Assembly (NCBI GenBank): GCA_964462685.1
Contig: CAYWYR010000010.1
Coordinates: 62,001-126,000 of the forward strand
Origin: CAYWYR01 sp964462685
GTDB lineage: Bacteria > Bacteroidota > Ignavibacteria > Kapaibacteriales > UBA2268
Reading direction: 5' to 3'
Length of the DNA stretch: 64,000 nucleotides
The notes beneath the pieces were generated by a model. That model was not told the DNA's origin, made no database searches, and worked only from the letters and a program-made list of their open reading frames with translations. This document shows, one piece after another, positions 25,954 to 34,616 of the stretch. A program made the position numbers and the translations under genes. Every line of letters starts with the position of its first letter. The first letter of the stretch is position 1.

Positions 25954-26443
25954 ATTTCTGTCTCATTGCCTGCCCCATATTTACTTTATCTGTAGGGAAA
26001 GCCAAGATATTTCTCATCAGCCGCATGGCGTGCTCAAGCCTTTTGCTCTCAGTTTTGAACCTGCTGATATATATAATAATCGTTCTCTGAAAACCCTTTG
26101 TCTGTGCATGAAACCTTCTACTGAAATCCTCATCCTGATCCAGTAATACCTGAAACTCCTCTGGCATATCTGCTCCGTATTCGCTTTTGTCTTCCAAAGC
26201 TTCTATCGTTATCTCGTCACCTTCCTCCGCGTTTATATCGTTAAGCCTTGATTTACTCATCATTATATAAAGTTTGCCGTCCCCGTAATTCAATAAGCCG
26301 AACCGCCACTCTACATCGCCTATTTTCCCAATATACCTTCCCCCTGGCTTTAGCTTAAGCGTATCTACGGTTTCTTCATCGGTTATACAAGCCATCATAT
26401 TCAGCTTATTACTATGTTCAACTGTAGTTTCAATCTTTATCAT
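25952..26443 (-). CDS. DUF1905/YdeI-OmpD-associated family protein
   Basis: The N-terminal ~85 residues match the DUF1905 barrel pattern (YIGKIGDVEWRFGLLNYGDGKLYIMMSK, GDEITIEALED). The C-terminal ~60 residues have the YdeI/OmdA pattern MPEEFQVLLDQDEDFSRRFHAQTKGFQRTIIIYISRFK. This two-domain arrangement is common in Bacteroidota. The molecular role is unknown; the annotation as bacteriocin protection comes from distant homologues and should not be assumed. It starts at ATG 26443, facing divergently from the YpfJ-type gene. Confidence 0.78.
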   Translation of the reverse strand: MIKIETTVEHSNKLNMMACITDEETVDTLKLKPGGRYIGKIGDVEWRFGLLNYGDGKLYIMMSKSRLNDINAEEGDEITIEALEDKSEYGADMPEEFQVLLDQDEDFSRRFHAQTKGFQRTIIIYISRFKTESKRLEHAMRLMRNILAFPTDKVNMGQAMRQK

Positions 26444-26530
26444 ATCATTATGGTTACATTAAAATCATATCTTGTTTAAACAGTCTCTCTTTCAGCATGC
26501 CCAAATTTAATCATAAAAGCGGATATTGAT

Positions 26531-27454
26531 TTGAACTGGAGAGGAAGAAGAAAAAGCAGCAATATTACAGATGCCAGGGGCCGAAATACAAGTCGCTTCG
26601 GCGGGAGAAGCCGTGGCGGGGGTGGAGCGTCTCTTTTGCCTTTGTTATTCGGTCTGTTCCGAAGCAAGAAAGGTATAGCCGTTCTCGTGGTTCTGATCGG
26701 TGTTATGTGGCTTTTCGGGATAAATCCTTTAAGCTTTATAACTGGAGGCGGAGCGCCCAGTGCCGGAATAAGTAACAATAATACCTCCCAGCAAAGTGCA
26801 TCAACCAGTGATACTCTTTACCAAATGGTATCAGTCGTATTAGCCGATACAGAAGAAGTATGGAACGATGTATTTATGGATCAGTTGGGCAGAGATTACC
26901 CCGAACCGAGACTCACAATCTTTACAGAAGCCGTTGAAAGCGGTTGCGGATATGCTAGCGCTCAAGTAGGTCCGTTTTACTGTCCGCTTGATAAGCAGAT
27001 ATATATTGATCTCGGTTTTTACAGCGAGCTGCACACCCAGTTTCAGGCGCCAGGTGATTTCGCGATGGCTTATGTTGTAGCACATGAGGTAGGCCACCAC
27101 GTTCAGAACGTACTCGGCACATTGGATGAGGTTCAAAGACTTAAATCAACACTGAGCCAGGAGGAGGCCAACGCTTTACAGGTTAAAGTGGAGCTTCAAG
27201 CTGATTATTATGCCGGGCTATGGGCACACTTCGCCAGTAATTATGATACCCTGCTGGAGGAAGGTGATCTGGAGGAAGCCCTTAGGGCCGCTGCCGCTAT
27301 CGGAGACGATATGATCCAGAAGAGAACAAGAGGTTATGTAGTACCTGAGTCATTCACCCACGGAACGAGCGAGCAAAGACAGCGCTGGCTGTTAAAAGGT
27401 TACCGTAGCGGCAAAATAAAGGACGGGGATACCTTCACCGCACAAAACCTCTGA
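26531..27454 (+). CDS. YpfJ-type neutral zinc metallopeptidase
   Basis: The 307-residue protein starts at TTG 26531, giving MNWRGRRKSSNITDARG, the usual start of this family. A Gly/Arg-rich cytoplasmic head leads into one membrane helix (about residues 53-72), and the rest is periplasmic. The zinc motif HEVGHHVQNV sits near residue 184, and VKVELQADYYAGLWAH holds the third ligand. RTRGYVVPESFTHGTSEQRQRWL ends the domain as in other members. The physiological substrate is unknown. The stop lies four bases from the stop of the convergent lipoprotein gene. Confidence 0.9.
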   Translation: MNWRGRRKSSNITDARGRNTSRFGGRSRGGGGASLLPLLFGLFRSKKGIAVLVVLIGVMWLFGINPLSFITGGGAPSAGISNNNTSQQSASTSDTLYQMVSVVLADTEEVWNDVFMDQLGRDYPEPRLTIFTEAVESGCGYASAQVGPFYCPLDKQIYIDLGFYSELHTQFQAPGDFAMAYVVAHEVGHHVQNVLGTLDEVQRLKSTLSQEEANALQVKVELQADYYAGLWAHFASNYDTLLEEGDLEEALRAAAAIGDDMIQKRTRGYVVPESFTHGTSEQRQRWLLKGYRSGKIKDGDTFTAQNL

Positions 27455-27458
27455 TATC

Positions 27459-28097
27459 TCAGTTTACTTCTACCTTTACCTCTATTTTGAAGGGCATCCC
27501 ATTAGGTTTTAATCTTTCAATAGTTAACAGAGCAACAAATGATCCATTAGGTTCTATCTCAAGGACTTCTAAAAAAGCGTTCTTGCCTGTATTGTCTAGC
27601 AATACCCTATCGAAATTATCCTGTATTGGCCGAGGTCCGTTTTTAATATCCAAAAACAAAGTTGCGTAATATCTCGATAAAGGGTCACGGTTCAATGAGA
27701 TTTTGTTGTTTTTTATCAGTTCTCCCTCAAATCGTAATTTGATTGCGTGAACCCCTTCCTTATCCTGAGGCTTAAAGGTTGTCGCGGTATGTTTTATGAA
27801 TATATCAGTATATAGTATGATTCTCTCGGGTGTTAAAATTCTGTATCTTATATCATCGATTATAATATCGGTATCCAGGGCCCTGGGTGGGTTAACGGGG
27901 TTACTGGATATTATCTGAGTGGTTATATCCTTAGTATCCGGCAGCCTAAGGTTATCCGTTTCGGGATCGCCCATTTTATACTCGCCGTTATCTATAACCG
28001 GAATCACTTCTTTTGTATCACTATCCAAGGGGGTTTCACATGAATTAAAAGACATGCTCAGTAAAAAAATCATAAATAGTTTGACTGATAGGCTCAT
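27459..28097 (-). CDS. Lipoprotein of the ECF sigma operon
   Basis: I chose ATG 28097 because it follows a TTGAGG ribosome binding sequence and gives a proper lipoprotein signal, with SFNSC as lipobox (Cys near residue 20). The upstream open frame to 28169 would run into the preceding gene. The mature part is beta-rich with no recognisable family. It lies ten bases after the anti-sigma-like gene and is the last gene of a three-gene unit. A role in envelope sensing or response is inferred only from this context. Confidence 0.7.
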   Translation of the reverse strand: MSLSVKLFMIFLLSMSFNSCETPLDSDTKEVIPVIDNGEYKMGDPETDNLRLPDTKDITTQIISSNPVNPPRALDTDIIIDDIRYRILTPERIILYTDIFIKHTATTFKPQDKEGVHAIKLRFEGELIKNNKISLNRDPLSRYYATLFLDIKNGPRPIQDNFDRVLLDNTGKNAFLEVLEIEPNGSFVALLTIERLKPNGMPFKIEVKVEVN

Positions 28098-28107
28098 TTT
28101 ATTGACC

Positions 28108-29388
28108 TCAATATAGATTGACTGAAAAACCGATCTGAAGCCCCTGATCGTATGCCCAACCGAATCCATTATTATCCAAGCTATACCCTATAGTCTGGAA
28201 CTCGTATGATGCCATTGCATTTATATCATCTGTAATAGGCAGATAAAATCCTGTCATTGCAGAACCTGTCGGCCCAAGTACAGTGGCGCCAGCACTGCCC
28301 CTTATAAACCAGTTGATCTTACCCCCGGCTCCCAGTGGCAACCATTGCGCCGTACCCATAATCGAGCTGTAAAGGGTATTTTGTCTAAAAGTGAACAAAC
28401 CATCATCGGTTGTAGCTTCATATTCCAGATAATATACTTTTCTATCATAAGATATGCCGAGATAAAGATTATCCCATACAGGCATAAGATAACTGATGCC
28501 CAAATTGGACAGGATCGGGGTCTGTGCGGCGTTAAAGTCATCAGGAAGAGTTCCTAGACCTGAGAACTGCCTTATTTCCAGAAGGTTCGCCCCAGGTGTT
28601 TGCCCTTCATGAGAATCTAACTCTCTGACTTCTGTTAAAGTCGGATTCTCGCGGAAAGGTTTTATGGTTCCTAAAGGAAAAGTAACGCTCTCCGAAAGTA
28701 TATTCTCTTTATAATCAGATTCACTATAGCCGATTTTACGCTTATTTAAGAATCGCTGTAAACGAAGCTGCGTGTTATCTTGCTTATTATCCTCAATAGG
28801 AACTTTCGAGTCATAGTTCTTTTTAGATTTTCTTGCTATATATTCAGTACCAGAAGTATTTAATAATGTAATATTAGTATTATCACTATCAGGATTGTTT
28901 TTTTCATCGATTCTTTCTGAGATATTAATAGTCTCAGGTTCGATCATTAAGTCCTTTTCTACAACAGGATAGGAAATATCGTTATTAGAGATTATTGGGG
29001 TTTGGTCACCTGATTGCCGTCCGGTAAATATGTTACGTTCATCCTCACCATAGATATTACTAAGTCCAAAAAAAGCGAACGCCGCTAAAATCATTGTCGA
29101 TAAGCTTGCAGCGATAGAGTTCATACCGTAGGAGGCCGCAGCGTGCCCCGCGATGAAACTGGCACCTGTAGCAGGTGCGATGCCGAGTGAACCGAAAATT
29201 CCAGCTGTTTCGGATGCCGCTGGCGCAAGGGCTGCCATTCTCCTGCCAATACCCCTTTCCAGCATTATCGATCCGTGGAGTTCTTGGCGGAGAGTACGGT
29301 CTTTATATAAGTTTTCAAAAAGAATATCTTCCTCTTCAGGGGAAATGTCTTTTTCGATAAACTTGTCTATTAATATATCAGTATTCAT
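28108..29388 (-). CDS. Anti-sigma-like protein fused to a beta-barrel-like domain
   Basis: The 426-residue protein starts three bases after the sigma gene stop. Residues 1-55 (DILIDKFIEKDISPEEEDI, then L..D..LRQELH..I) resemble the cytoplasmic N-terminal domain of Bacteroidota anti-sigma factors, without a CHCC zinc motif. A Gly/Ala-rich stretch and one hydrophobic helix (about 92-112) follow, then a polar, low-complexity linker (~115-260). Residues ~270-426 consist of alternating strands like an 8-stranded outer-membrane barrel, ending in FSVNLY with a terminal aromatic residue. This arrangement is unusual: the barrel part would sit in the periplasm or span to the outer membrane. It likely controls the neighbouring ECF sigma factor. 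Confidence 0.7.
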   Translation of the reverse strand: MNTDILIDKFIEKDISPEEEDILFENLYKDRTLRQELHGSIMLERGIGRRMAALAPAASETAGIFGSLGIAPATGASFIAGHAAASYGMNSIAASLSTMILAAFAFFGLSNIYGEDERNIFTGRQSGDQTPIISNNDISYPVVEKDLMIEPETINISERIDEKNNPDSDNTNITLLNTSGTEYIARKSKKNYDSKVPIEDNKQDNTQLRLQRFLNKRKIGYSESDYKENILSESVTFPLGTIKPFRENPTLTEVRELDSHEGQTPGANLLEIRQFSGLGTLPDDFNAAQTPILSNLGISYLMPVWDNLYLGISYDRKVYYLEYEATTDDGLFTFRQNTLYSSIMGTAQWLPLGAGGKINWFIRGSAGATVLGPTGSAMTGFYLPITDDINAMASYEFQTIGYSLDNNGFGWAYDQGLQIGFSVNLY

Positions 29389-29391
29389 ATC

Positions 29392-29949
29392 TCACCTTTC
29401 AAAGTCACTTGTGTAAGGTTTAAGTGTCTTTTTCATTTTTGTTTTTGCAGTGAAGACTAAGTATCTGGCCCGAGCTGATGTTATACCTAGTATTTCCCCG
29501 ATCCCATCGTATGGCATATCTTCAAAATAGCGGAGAGCAACTGCCTCTCGCATTTGGTCTGGTAGCGAATCCATTGCCAAACCGACAATTTTTTGATTCT
29601 CCAGGTTTTCCATCGGCAATTCCATATCGTAACCGATCTCGTAATCATCAATAGAGATATTTTTCTTTGTATCTCTTTTAGCATTCAAACATAGGTTTCT
29701 GGCTGTCCTTAATAACCATCCGATTGGTGTGCCGTTTTTTCTCTCGAGAGTACAGGCTTTGTAGAACCTGATAAAAGTGTCTTGGAAAATATCACCGGCC
29801 TTTTCGCTGTCACCCATTACCGTAAAGCAGTACGCCCTAATCCTCACAGCGTAGTTGTCATAGATATAAGTAAAGGCCTGCTCCGCTTTCTTGCCGCCTT
29901 CTGCCAGCTCTTCCATGAGCTCTTCATCACTATATATTTTTTTGTTCAA
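29392..29949 (-). CDS. RNA polymerase sigma-70 factor, ECF family
   Basis: Region 2 is clear (AFTYIYDNYAVRIRAYCF, then AGDIFQDTFIRFYKA and GWLLRTARNLCLN), and region 4 follows (LPDQMREAVALRYFEDMPYDGIGEILGITSARARYLVF). I chose TTG at 29949, giving MNKKIYSDEEL and a protein of 185 residues, the usual ECF length. The frame is open to an ATG at 30105, but the extra 52 residues do not look like a sigma factor. The gene is followed after three bases by an anti-sigma-like gene and then a lipoprotein gene, forming one operon. The target promoter was not found by eye. Confidence 0.9.
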   Translation of the reverse strand: MNKKIYSDEELMEELAEGGKKAEQAFTYIYDNYAVRIRAYCFTVMGDSEKAGDIFQDTFIRFYKACTLERKNGTPIGWLLRTARNLCLNAKRDTKKNISIDDYEIGYDMELPMENLENQKIVGLAMDSLPDQMREAVALRYFEDMPYDGIGEILGITSARARYLVFTAKTKMKKTLKPYTSDFER

Positions 29950-30200
29950 AAGTGTTAGCAGATCTTTTTTGCTTGTGCGTCCAGCCGCTGTGATACAGAG
30001 AAACACATTAAATACAAAGTTGTTAGGTAGGCAATAAGAAATATTGAATATCTGTATTGTATTATTTACAGCCACAGTGCGTAAAGATAAATAAACAGAG
30101 TACATAATCGATCATATAATATTATTTATTCTAAGCTGTATATTTAAATAGTATGCTGATTATTTATTATTTTTGTCAGTATAAATAGGACAACGCTGTA

Positions 30201-31667
30201 TTGGAAAAAAAATATGAAGCTGTAATAGGGCTGGAAATGCATGTTCAGCTACTTACAGAAAGCAAGGCATTCTCAAAAAGCGCTACCGGATACGGTAGCT
30301 TACCCAACTCCCAGACCGACCCAGTATCGCTCGGCCACCCCGGGACGCTACCAGTACTAAACGAAAAAGTAATGGAATACGCTATCAGATTCGGCTTAGC
30401 AACAAACTGCCAGATCAGGCCATATTCCGTATTCTCCAGAAAGAACTATTTCTATCCAGATCTACCCAAGGGTTACCAGATATCACAATACGAAGACCCG
30501 ATCTGCTATGACGGATTCGTTGATATCGAGGTCGGTGGCGACGAAACAGGTAATAAAGATATGAAACGCATCGGCATTACCCGCATACACATGGAAGAAG
30601 ATACCGGTAAATCGATACACGATCTGGATATTGATACCCTGCTTGATCTGAACAGAGCGGGCGTACCCTTGCTGGAAGTCGTAACGGAGCCCGATATAAG
30701 AACAGCACAGGAAGCCTACAGCTATCTCAACCAAATAAAACAGATAGTACAGTATTTAGGGATCTCAACGGGTAATATGGAAGAAGCTGCTCTCCGGTGT
30801 GATGCCAATGTATCGGTTAGGCCAGTGGGACAAGAAGAGTTCGGTACCAAAACAGAGGTCAAGAATCTCAACTCATTTAGAAATGTAGAAAAAGCAATCG
30901 AGTACGAGATCGAAAGGCAGATAAAGCATATCGAAGCAGGCGGCACAGTTACCCAGCAGACTATGTTGTGGGATGCATCTACAAACAGCACAAGGGTTAT
31001 GCGGTCAAAAGAGTCCGCACATGATTACAGGTACTTCCCCGATCCCGATCTGCCTGGGGTGCTTGTGGAACAGCAGCAGATAGAAAATGTCAGGAGCACT
31101 CTACCTGAACTTCCGATAGACCGTAAATTACGCCTGATAAATGATTACGGAATACCTTATTATGATGCCAATCTTTTTGTAGAAGAAAAAGAGCAAGCTG
31201 ATTATTTCGAGGAATGCTGTAAAAATATCGAAAATAAAAACAACCAGAATTATAAGCTTGTCTCAAATTGGATAATGACTGAAATATTAAGGATAAAAGG
31301 AGAAAAAAATATTAAATTCTCCGATCTTGATATTAGTACTGAATTGATCACCGAGACTGTAGATTATATATCTAGCGGCAAAATATCTTCCAAGCAAGCT
31401 AAAGGGGTTTTCGAAGAGGCCTTAAAATCTGGCATAAATCCCTCAGAGATAATAAAAGCGAAAGGTATCGAGCAGGTATCCGATTCAGCTGAGATAGAAA
31501 AATTCGTAAACGAAGTCATTGGCAATAATCCTGATACTGTTGAAAAATGGAAAAACGGAAATAAAAATGTCTTGGGTTTTTTCGTGGGTCAGGTAATGAA
31601 AGTATCCAAAGGGAAAGCAAATCCTAAAATCGTAACAGAAATACTAAATAAAAAATTAAATCAATAA
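30201..31667 (+). CDS. gatB: Aspartyl/glutamyl-tRNA(Asn/Gln) amidotransferase subunit B
   Basis: GatB delivers and activates mischarged Glu-tRNA(Gln) or Asp-tRNA(Asn) for amidation with GatA and GatC. The protein (488 aa) begins at TTG 30201 with YEAVIGLEMHVQLLT and shows FSRKNYFYPDLPKGYQISQYE, the zinc/ATP-site block MEEAALRCDANVSVRP, and YRYFPDPDLPGV. The C-terminal YqeY-like helical domain ends in GFFVGQVMKVSKGKANPKIV. Length and motifs are normal. gatA and gatC are not in this window. A TATTTTTG -7-like box is at 30168-30175. It is followed 21 bases later by the AT-hook E1 gene. Confidence 0.96.
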   Translation: MEKKYEAVIGLEMHVQLLTESKAFSKSATGYGSLPNSQTDPVSLGHPGTLPVLNEKVMEYAIRFGLATNCQIRPYSVFSRKNYFYPDLPKGYQISQYEDPICYDGFVDIEVGGDETGNKDMKRIGITRIHMEEDTGKSIHDLDIDTLLDLNRAGVPLLEVVTEPDIRTAQEAYSYLNQIKQIVQYLGISTGNMEEAALRCDANVSVRPVGQEEFGTKTEVKNLNSFRNVEKAIEYEIERQIKHIEAGGTVTQQTMLWDASTNSTRVMRSKESAHDYRYFPDPDLPGVLVEQQQIENVRSTLPELPIDRKLRLINDYGIPYYDANLFVEEKEQADYFEECCKNIENKNNQNYKLVSNWIMTEILRIKGEKNIKFSDLDISTELITETVDYISSGKISSKQAKGVFEEALKSGINPSEIIKAKGIEQVSDSAEIEKFVNEVIGNNPDTVEKWKNGNKNVLGFFVGQVMKVSKGKANPKIVTEILNKKLNQ

Positions 31668-31688
31668 ATATTAAAATAAGAGAATATC

Positions 31689-34352
31689 ATGGCTGAAGAA
31701 AAAAGAGGTCGCGGGCGACCGAGAAAAATAAAATCACCTGAAGAGCTGGCCGAGGAAGCAAACAGGCCAAAACGCGGCCGCGGCAGACCTCGGAAAGTTA
31801 AAGCTGATGCGGAGACTTCTACAAGCGGCGCCCCAAAACGCGGCCCGGGCAGGCCTAAAAAAGAAAAAACGCCAGAACAGCTGGCCGAAGAGGCGAACAA
31901 GCCAAAACGCGGACGAGGCAGACCGAAAAAGGTGAAGACGGACGAACAGGCTACAACCGACGGCGCCCCAAAACGCGGCCGCGGCAGACCAAAGAAAGAG
32001 AAATCACCTGAACAGCTGGCTGAAGAAGCAAATAAGCCTAAACGCGGGCGAGGCAGACCGAAAAAGGTGAAAACGGATGAACAGACCTCCTCCGATGGCA
32101 CACCAAAGCGTGGCCGTGGCCGGCCTAAGAAAGAGAAGACTGAAGAGACTAACTCTCAAAAGCCTAAAAGAGGGCCTGGGCGTCCTCGCAAAAATCCAGT
32201 TGAAACCTCTGGCGAGCAGGTAGGTGAAGCTTCTCAAAAGGCAGTGGGCTTAGCACGGGGTCAGCAAGGTAGCGGCGAGGAAGCAACTATGAACTACATG
32301 GGCAAAGATGTAGATGTAAAAATGTATTCAAAATTCGATATTTCGGGTTTTGATAAAGACCAGGTGCTGGAATGGTATAAACTTCAGCACATGGGCCGCA
32401 GACTGGATGAAAAGGCGGCACTATATCTCAAAATGGCAAAAGGGTGGTCTTATCACGCGCCGTTCGGTGGTCATGACGGTATCCAACTAGCTCTCGGACA
32501 GGTATTCCGTGCCGGAAAGGATTGGCTATTCCCTTATTACAGGGATTTCCTTACTTCACTATCGGCTGGTATGACTCCCGTAGAGATCATTCTGAACGGC
32601 TTATCCAAAGAAACCGATGTTGCTGGTGGCGGAAGGCACATGTCCAATCACTTTGCCAAGCCGTCGATCAATCTGATGAACGTATCGTCTTGTACCGGTA
32701 ACCATTCTCTCCATGCCGTCGGTGTTGCTAAAGCCATCAAGAAATATGATGGAGACGAGGTTTCATTCTACTCAGGCGGTGAATCAGCCGTGGCCGAAGG
32801 TTATTTCTATGAGGCTGTCCACTCAGCCGATACCGATAAAGCACCTGTCGTATTTGTGCTGCAGAACAATAAGTTCGGTATATCAGTACCTCTGAATGAG
32901 GTAATGCACAATCAGGTGGTATCGGATAACTTCAGGGGCTTCGAGAACCTTAAGATTATAGAGTGCGACGGAAGGGATGCCTTTGATTCCTACAGAGCGC
33001 TTCAAGAAGCCGTAGAATGGTGCAGAGGCGGTAACGGCCCCGCGATGGTACATGCCGAGTGCGATAGAATCGGCTCACACTCCAATTCCGATAAGCAAGA
33101 GAACTACCGCCCTGATGAAGAGATGCAGGAAGTTTACAGACGCGACCCGCTAATGCAGTTCAGATACCGTTTGATCAAGGATGGTTTAGCGACACAGGAA
33201 GAATTGGACGAAATGGAAGAAGCCAACAAGCAGGCTATATTCGATGCCGCGGACGAGGCAGAGGCCGCACCTGACGCAGATGGCAAATCATGGCCTGAGT
33301 TTATCGTGCCAGAGCCAAAGTACGGCATAGATGATAACACAGAAACAGATATCGACCCTAATGCTGAGACACTCAGCTATCTGGAAGGTATCAATTACGC
33401 CCTAAAACAGGAGTTCCGCAGAAATGAGGACACCTACATGTGGGGCCAGGATATCGGTAAGGGCGGCGTATTCAACGTTGTCAAAGGCATGCCGGAAGAA
33501 TTCGGAAAAGAAAGGGTGTTCAACGCTCCGATAGCCGAGGATATGATCTGCGGAACGGCATTCGGGTTTACTCACTACAGTGAAGATATAAGAGTAGTTA
33601 TAGAAGGTGCCGAATTCGCCGATTATTTCTGGCCTGCGATGGAGCAGTTCGTGGAGCTGACACACTCCTACTGGAGGACCAAAGGGCAGAATTCACCGAA
33701 CGTAACCCTCAGGTTGGCATCAGGCGGATATATACAGGGTGGGTTATACCACAGCCAGAATATCGAAGGAACTCTCACCACCTTCCCGGGTGTTAGGGTA
33801 GTACAGCCTGCATTCGCCGATGACGCAATAGGCCTTATGAGAAACTGCGTACGTTCTGAGGGGCCAACCATGTTCCTTGAGCCGAAGTTCCTATACAACT
33901 TCAAACCTGCGCACGGTCCTATACCACCAGATGATTTTGTGATACCCTTCGGCAAAGCCAAGACTAGACGTAGCGGAAGTGATGTATCCATAATAACTTA
34001 CGGTACTGGAGTTCACATGAGTCTTTTTGCGGCCGAGAAGCTCGAAAAAGAAGGTATTGATGTTGAGATAGTCGATCTTCGTTCACTATCCCCATGGGAT
34101 AAAGAAGCAGTTGAAGAATCGGTGAAGAAAACAGGCCGAGTGCTAGTGGCACACGAAGACAAGCTACAGAGCGGTTTCGGCGGTGAGGTAGTTTCACATA
34201 TAGCGGAAAACTGTTTCAACTACCTTGACGCGCCAGTGATGAGAGCTGGATCGGAGTTCGTTCCTGTTGGCTTCGCAAAATCTTATGAAGATGAGATATT
34301 GCTTAATATGGACAAAATAGCAGACAAGGTCAGAGAGCTTGTCAAGTTCTGA
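31689..34352 (+). CDS. AT-hook repeat domain fused to 2-oxoacid dehydrogenase E1 alpha-beta
   Basis: The protein (887 aa) has two unlike parts. Residues ~5-169 hold eight AT-hook cores (KRGRGRPRK or KRGPGRPKK; GRP at 9, 32, 54, 77, 99, 122, 144 and 164) joined by acidic or Thr/Ser linkers such as EQLAEEANKP. From ~residue 201 the protein is a full fused E1 of the 2-oxoacid (pyruvate/branched-chain) dehydrogenase: alpha part WYKLQHMGRRLDEKAA, then HDGIQLALGQVF, GGGRHMSNHF, thiamine-binding YSGGESAVAEGYFYEA; beta part FNAPIAEDMICGTAFGF, EFADYFWPAMEQ, FLEPKFLYN. Such alpha-beta fusions of ~690 residues are common in Bacteroidota; the AT-hook head is not. An internal ATG at 32289 is preceded by GAGGA and could start an enzyme-only form. 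Confidence 0.9.
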   Translation: MAEEKRGRGRPRKIKSPEELAEEANRPKRGRGRPRKVKADAETSTSGAPKRGPGRPKKEKTPEQLAEEANKPKRGRGRPKKVKTDEQATTDGAPKRGRGRPKKEKSPEQLAEEANKPKRGRGRPKKVKTDEQTSSDGTPKRGRGRPKKEKTEETNSQKPKRGPGRPRKNPVETSGEQVGEASQKAVGLARGQQGSGEEATMNYMGKDVDVKMYSKFDISGFDKDQVLEWYKLQHMGRRLDEKAALYLKMAKGWSYHAPFGGHDGIQLALGQVFRAGKDWLFPYYRDFLTSLSAGMTPVEIILNGLSKETDVAGGGRHMSNHFAKPSINLMNVSSCTGNHSLHAVGVAKAIKKYDGDEVSFYSGGESAVAEGYFYEAVHSADTDKAPVVFVLQNNKFGISVPLNEVMHNQVVSDNFRGFENLKIIECDGRDAFDSYRALQEAVEWCRGGNGPAMVHAECDRIGSHSNSDKQENYRPDEEMQEVYRRDPLMQFRYRLIKDGLATQEELDEMEEANKQAIFDAADEAEAAPDADGKSWPEFIVPEPKYGIDDNTETDIDPNAETLSYLEGINYALKQEFRRNEDTYMWGQDIGKGGVFNVVKGMPEEFGKERVFNAPIAEDMICGTAFGFTHYSEDIRVVIEGAEFADYFWPAMEQFVELTHSYWRTKGQNSPNVTLRLASGGYIQGGLYHSQNIEGTLTTFPGVRVVQPAFADDAIGLMRNCVRSEGPTMFLEPKFLYNFKPAHGPIPPDDFVIPFGKAKTRRSGSDVSIITYGTGVHMSLFAAEKLEKEGIDVEIVDLRSLSPWDKEAVEESVKKTGRVLVAHEDKLQSGFGGEVVSHIAENCFNYLDAPVMRAGSEFVPVGFAKSYEDEILLNMDKIADKVRELVKF
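31701..32195 (+). repeat. Coding tandem repeat encoding eight AT-hook motifs
   Basis: The DNA repeats with a double unit of about 135 bases (45 codons), each containing two AT-hook cores spaced alternately 23 and 22 residues. The copies differ mainly at synonymous positions (for example AAACGCGGCCGCGGC against AAGCGTGGCCGTGGC), so the protein sequence seems to be kept by selection. The region is much richer in GC than its surroundings. Confidence 0.9.
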
Positions 34353-34467
34353 TTCCTTATCGATGTGTTGAGAAATATGTAAGTATAATCTGACACTGTG
34401 TGTAATATACTTGACACATATTTTTGAACATCACAAATTAATCGGCGGATAAGCTGATTTTCTTTAG

Positions 34468-34506
34468 CAAACCCAGCATGGATTTAGTCTATGCTGGGTT
34501 TGTTTA
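34468..34506 (+). terminator. Intrinsic terminator downstream of the E1 gene
   Basis: CAAACCCAGCAT (34468-34479) pairs perfectly with ATGCTGGGTTTG (34491-34502) around an 11-base loop, followed by a short T-rich tract. It lies 116 bases after the E1 stop. The remainder of the 34353-34616 spacer shows a TATATTTG -7-like box at 34509-34516 and nothing else recognisable. Confidence 0.75.
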
Positions 34507-34616
34507 TTTATATTTGTATCCTGATAAGAATCTAAATACCTGAAATATGCTTAAAGCATTAGGTTTTGGCTTATGAGAAAACCGTAACTATCAACAAATC
34601 AAGAACTTAGCGGTCA

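Noticed and set aside
29950..30105. Longer N terminus of the ECF sigma factor from ATG 30105
   Set aside because: The extra 52 residues are not sigma-like and would make the protein longer than usual; TTG 29949 fits the family better, although the choice is not proven.
31661..32101. Antisense ORF of 146 codons opposite the AT-hook repeats, with repeated FGLPRPRFG-type phrases
   Set aside because: It is the complement of a coding repeat; its apparent repeats follow from the AT-hook codons, and it has no ribosome binding site or family match.
31701..32195. Regular direct repeats that could suggest a CRISPR array or minisatellite
   Set aside because: The repeats stay in frame, encode AT-hook motifs and vary at synonymous sites; there are no uniform spacers.
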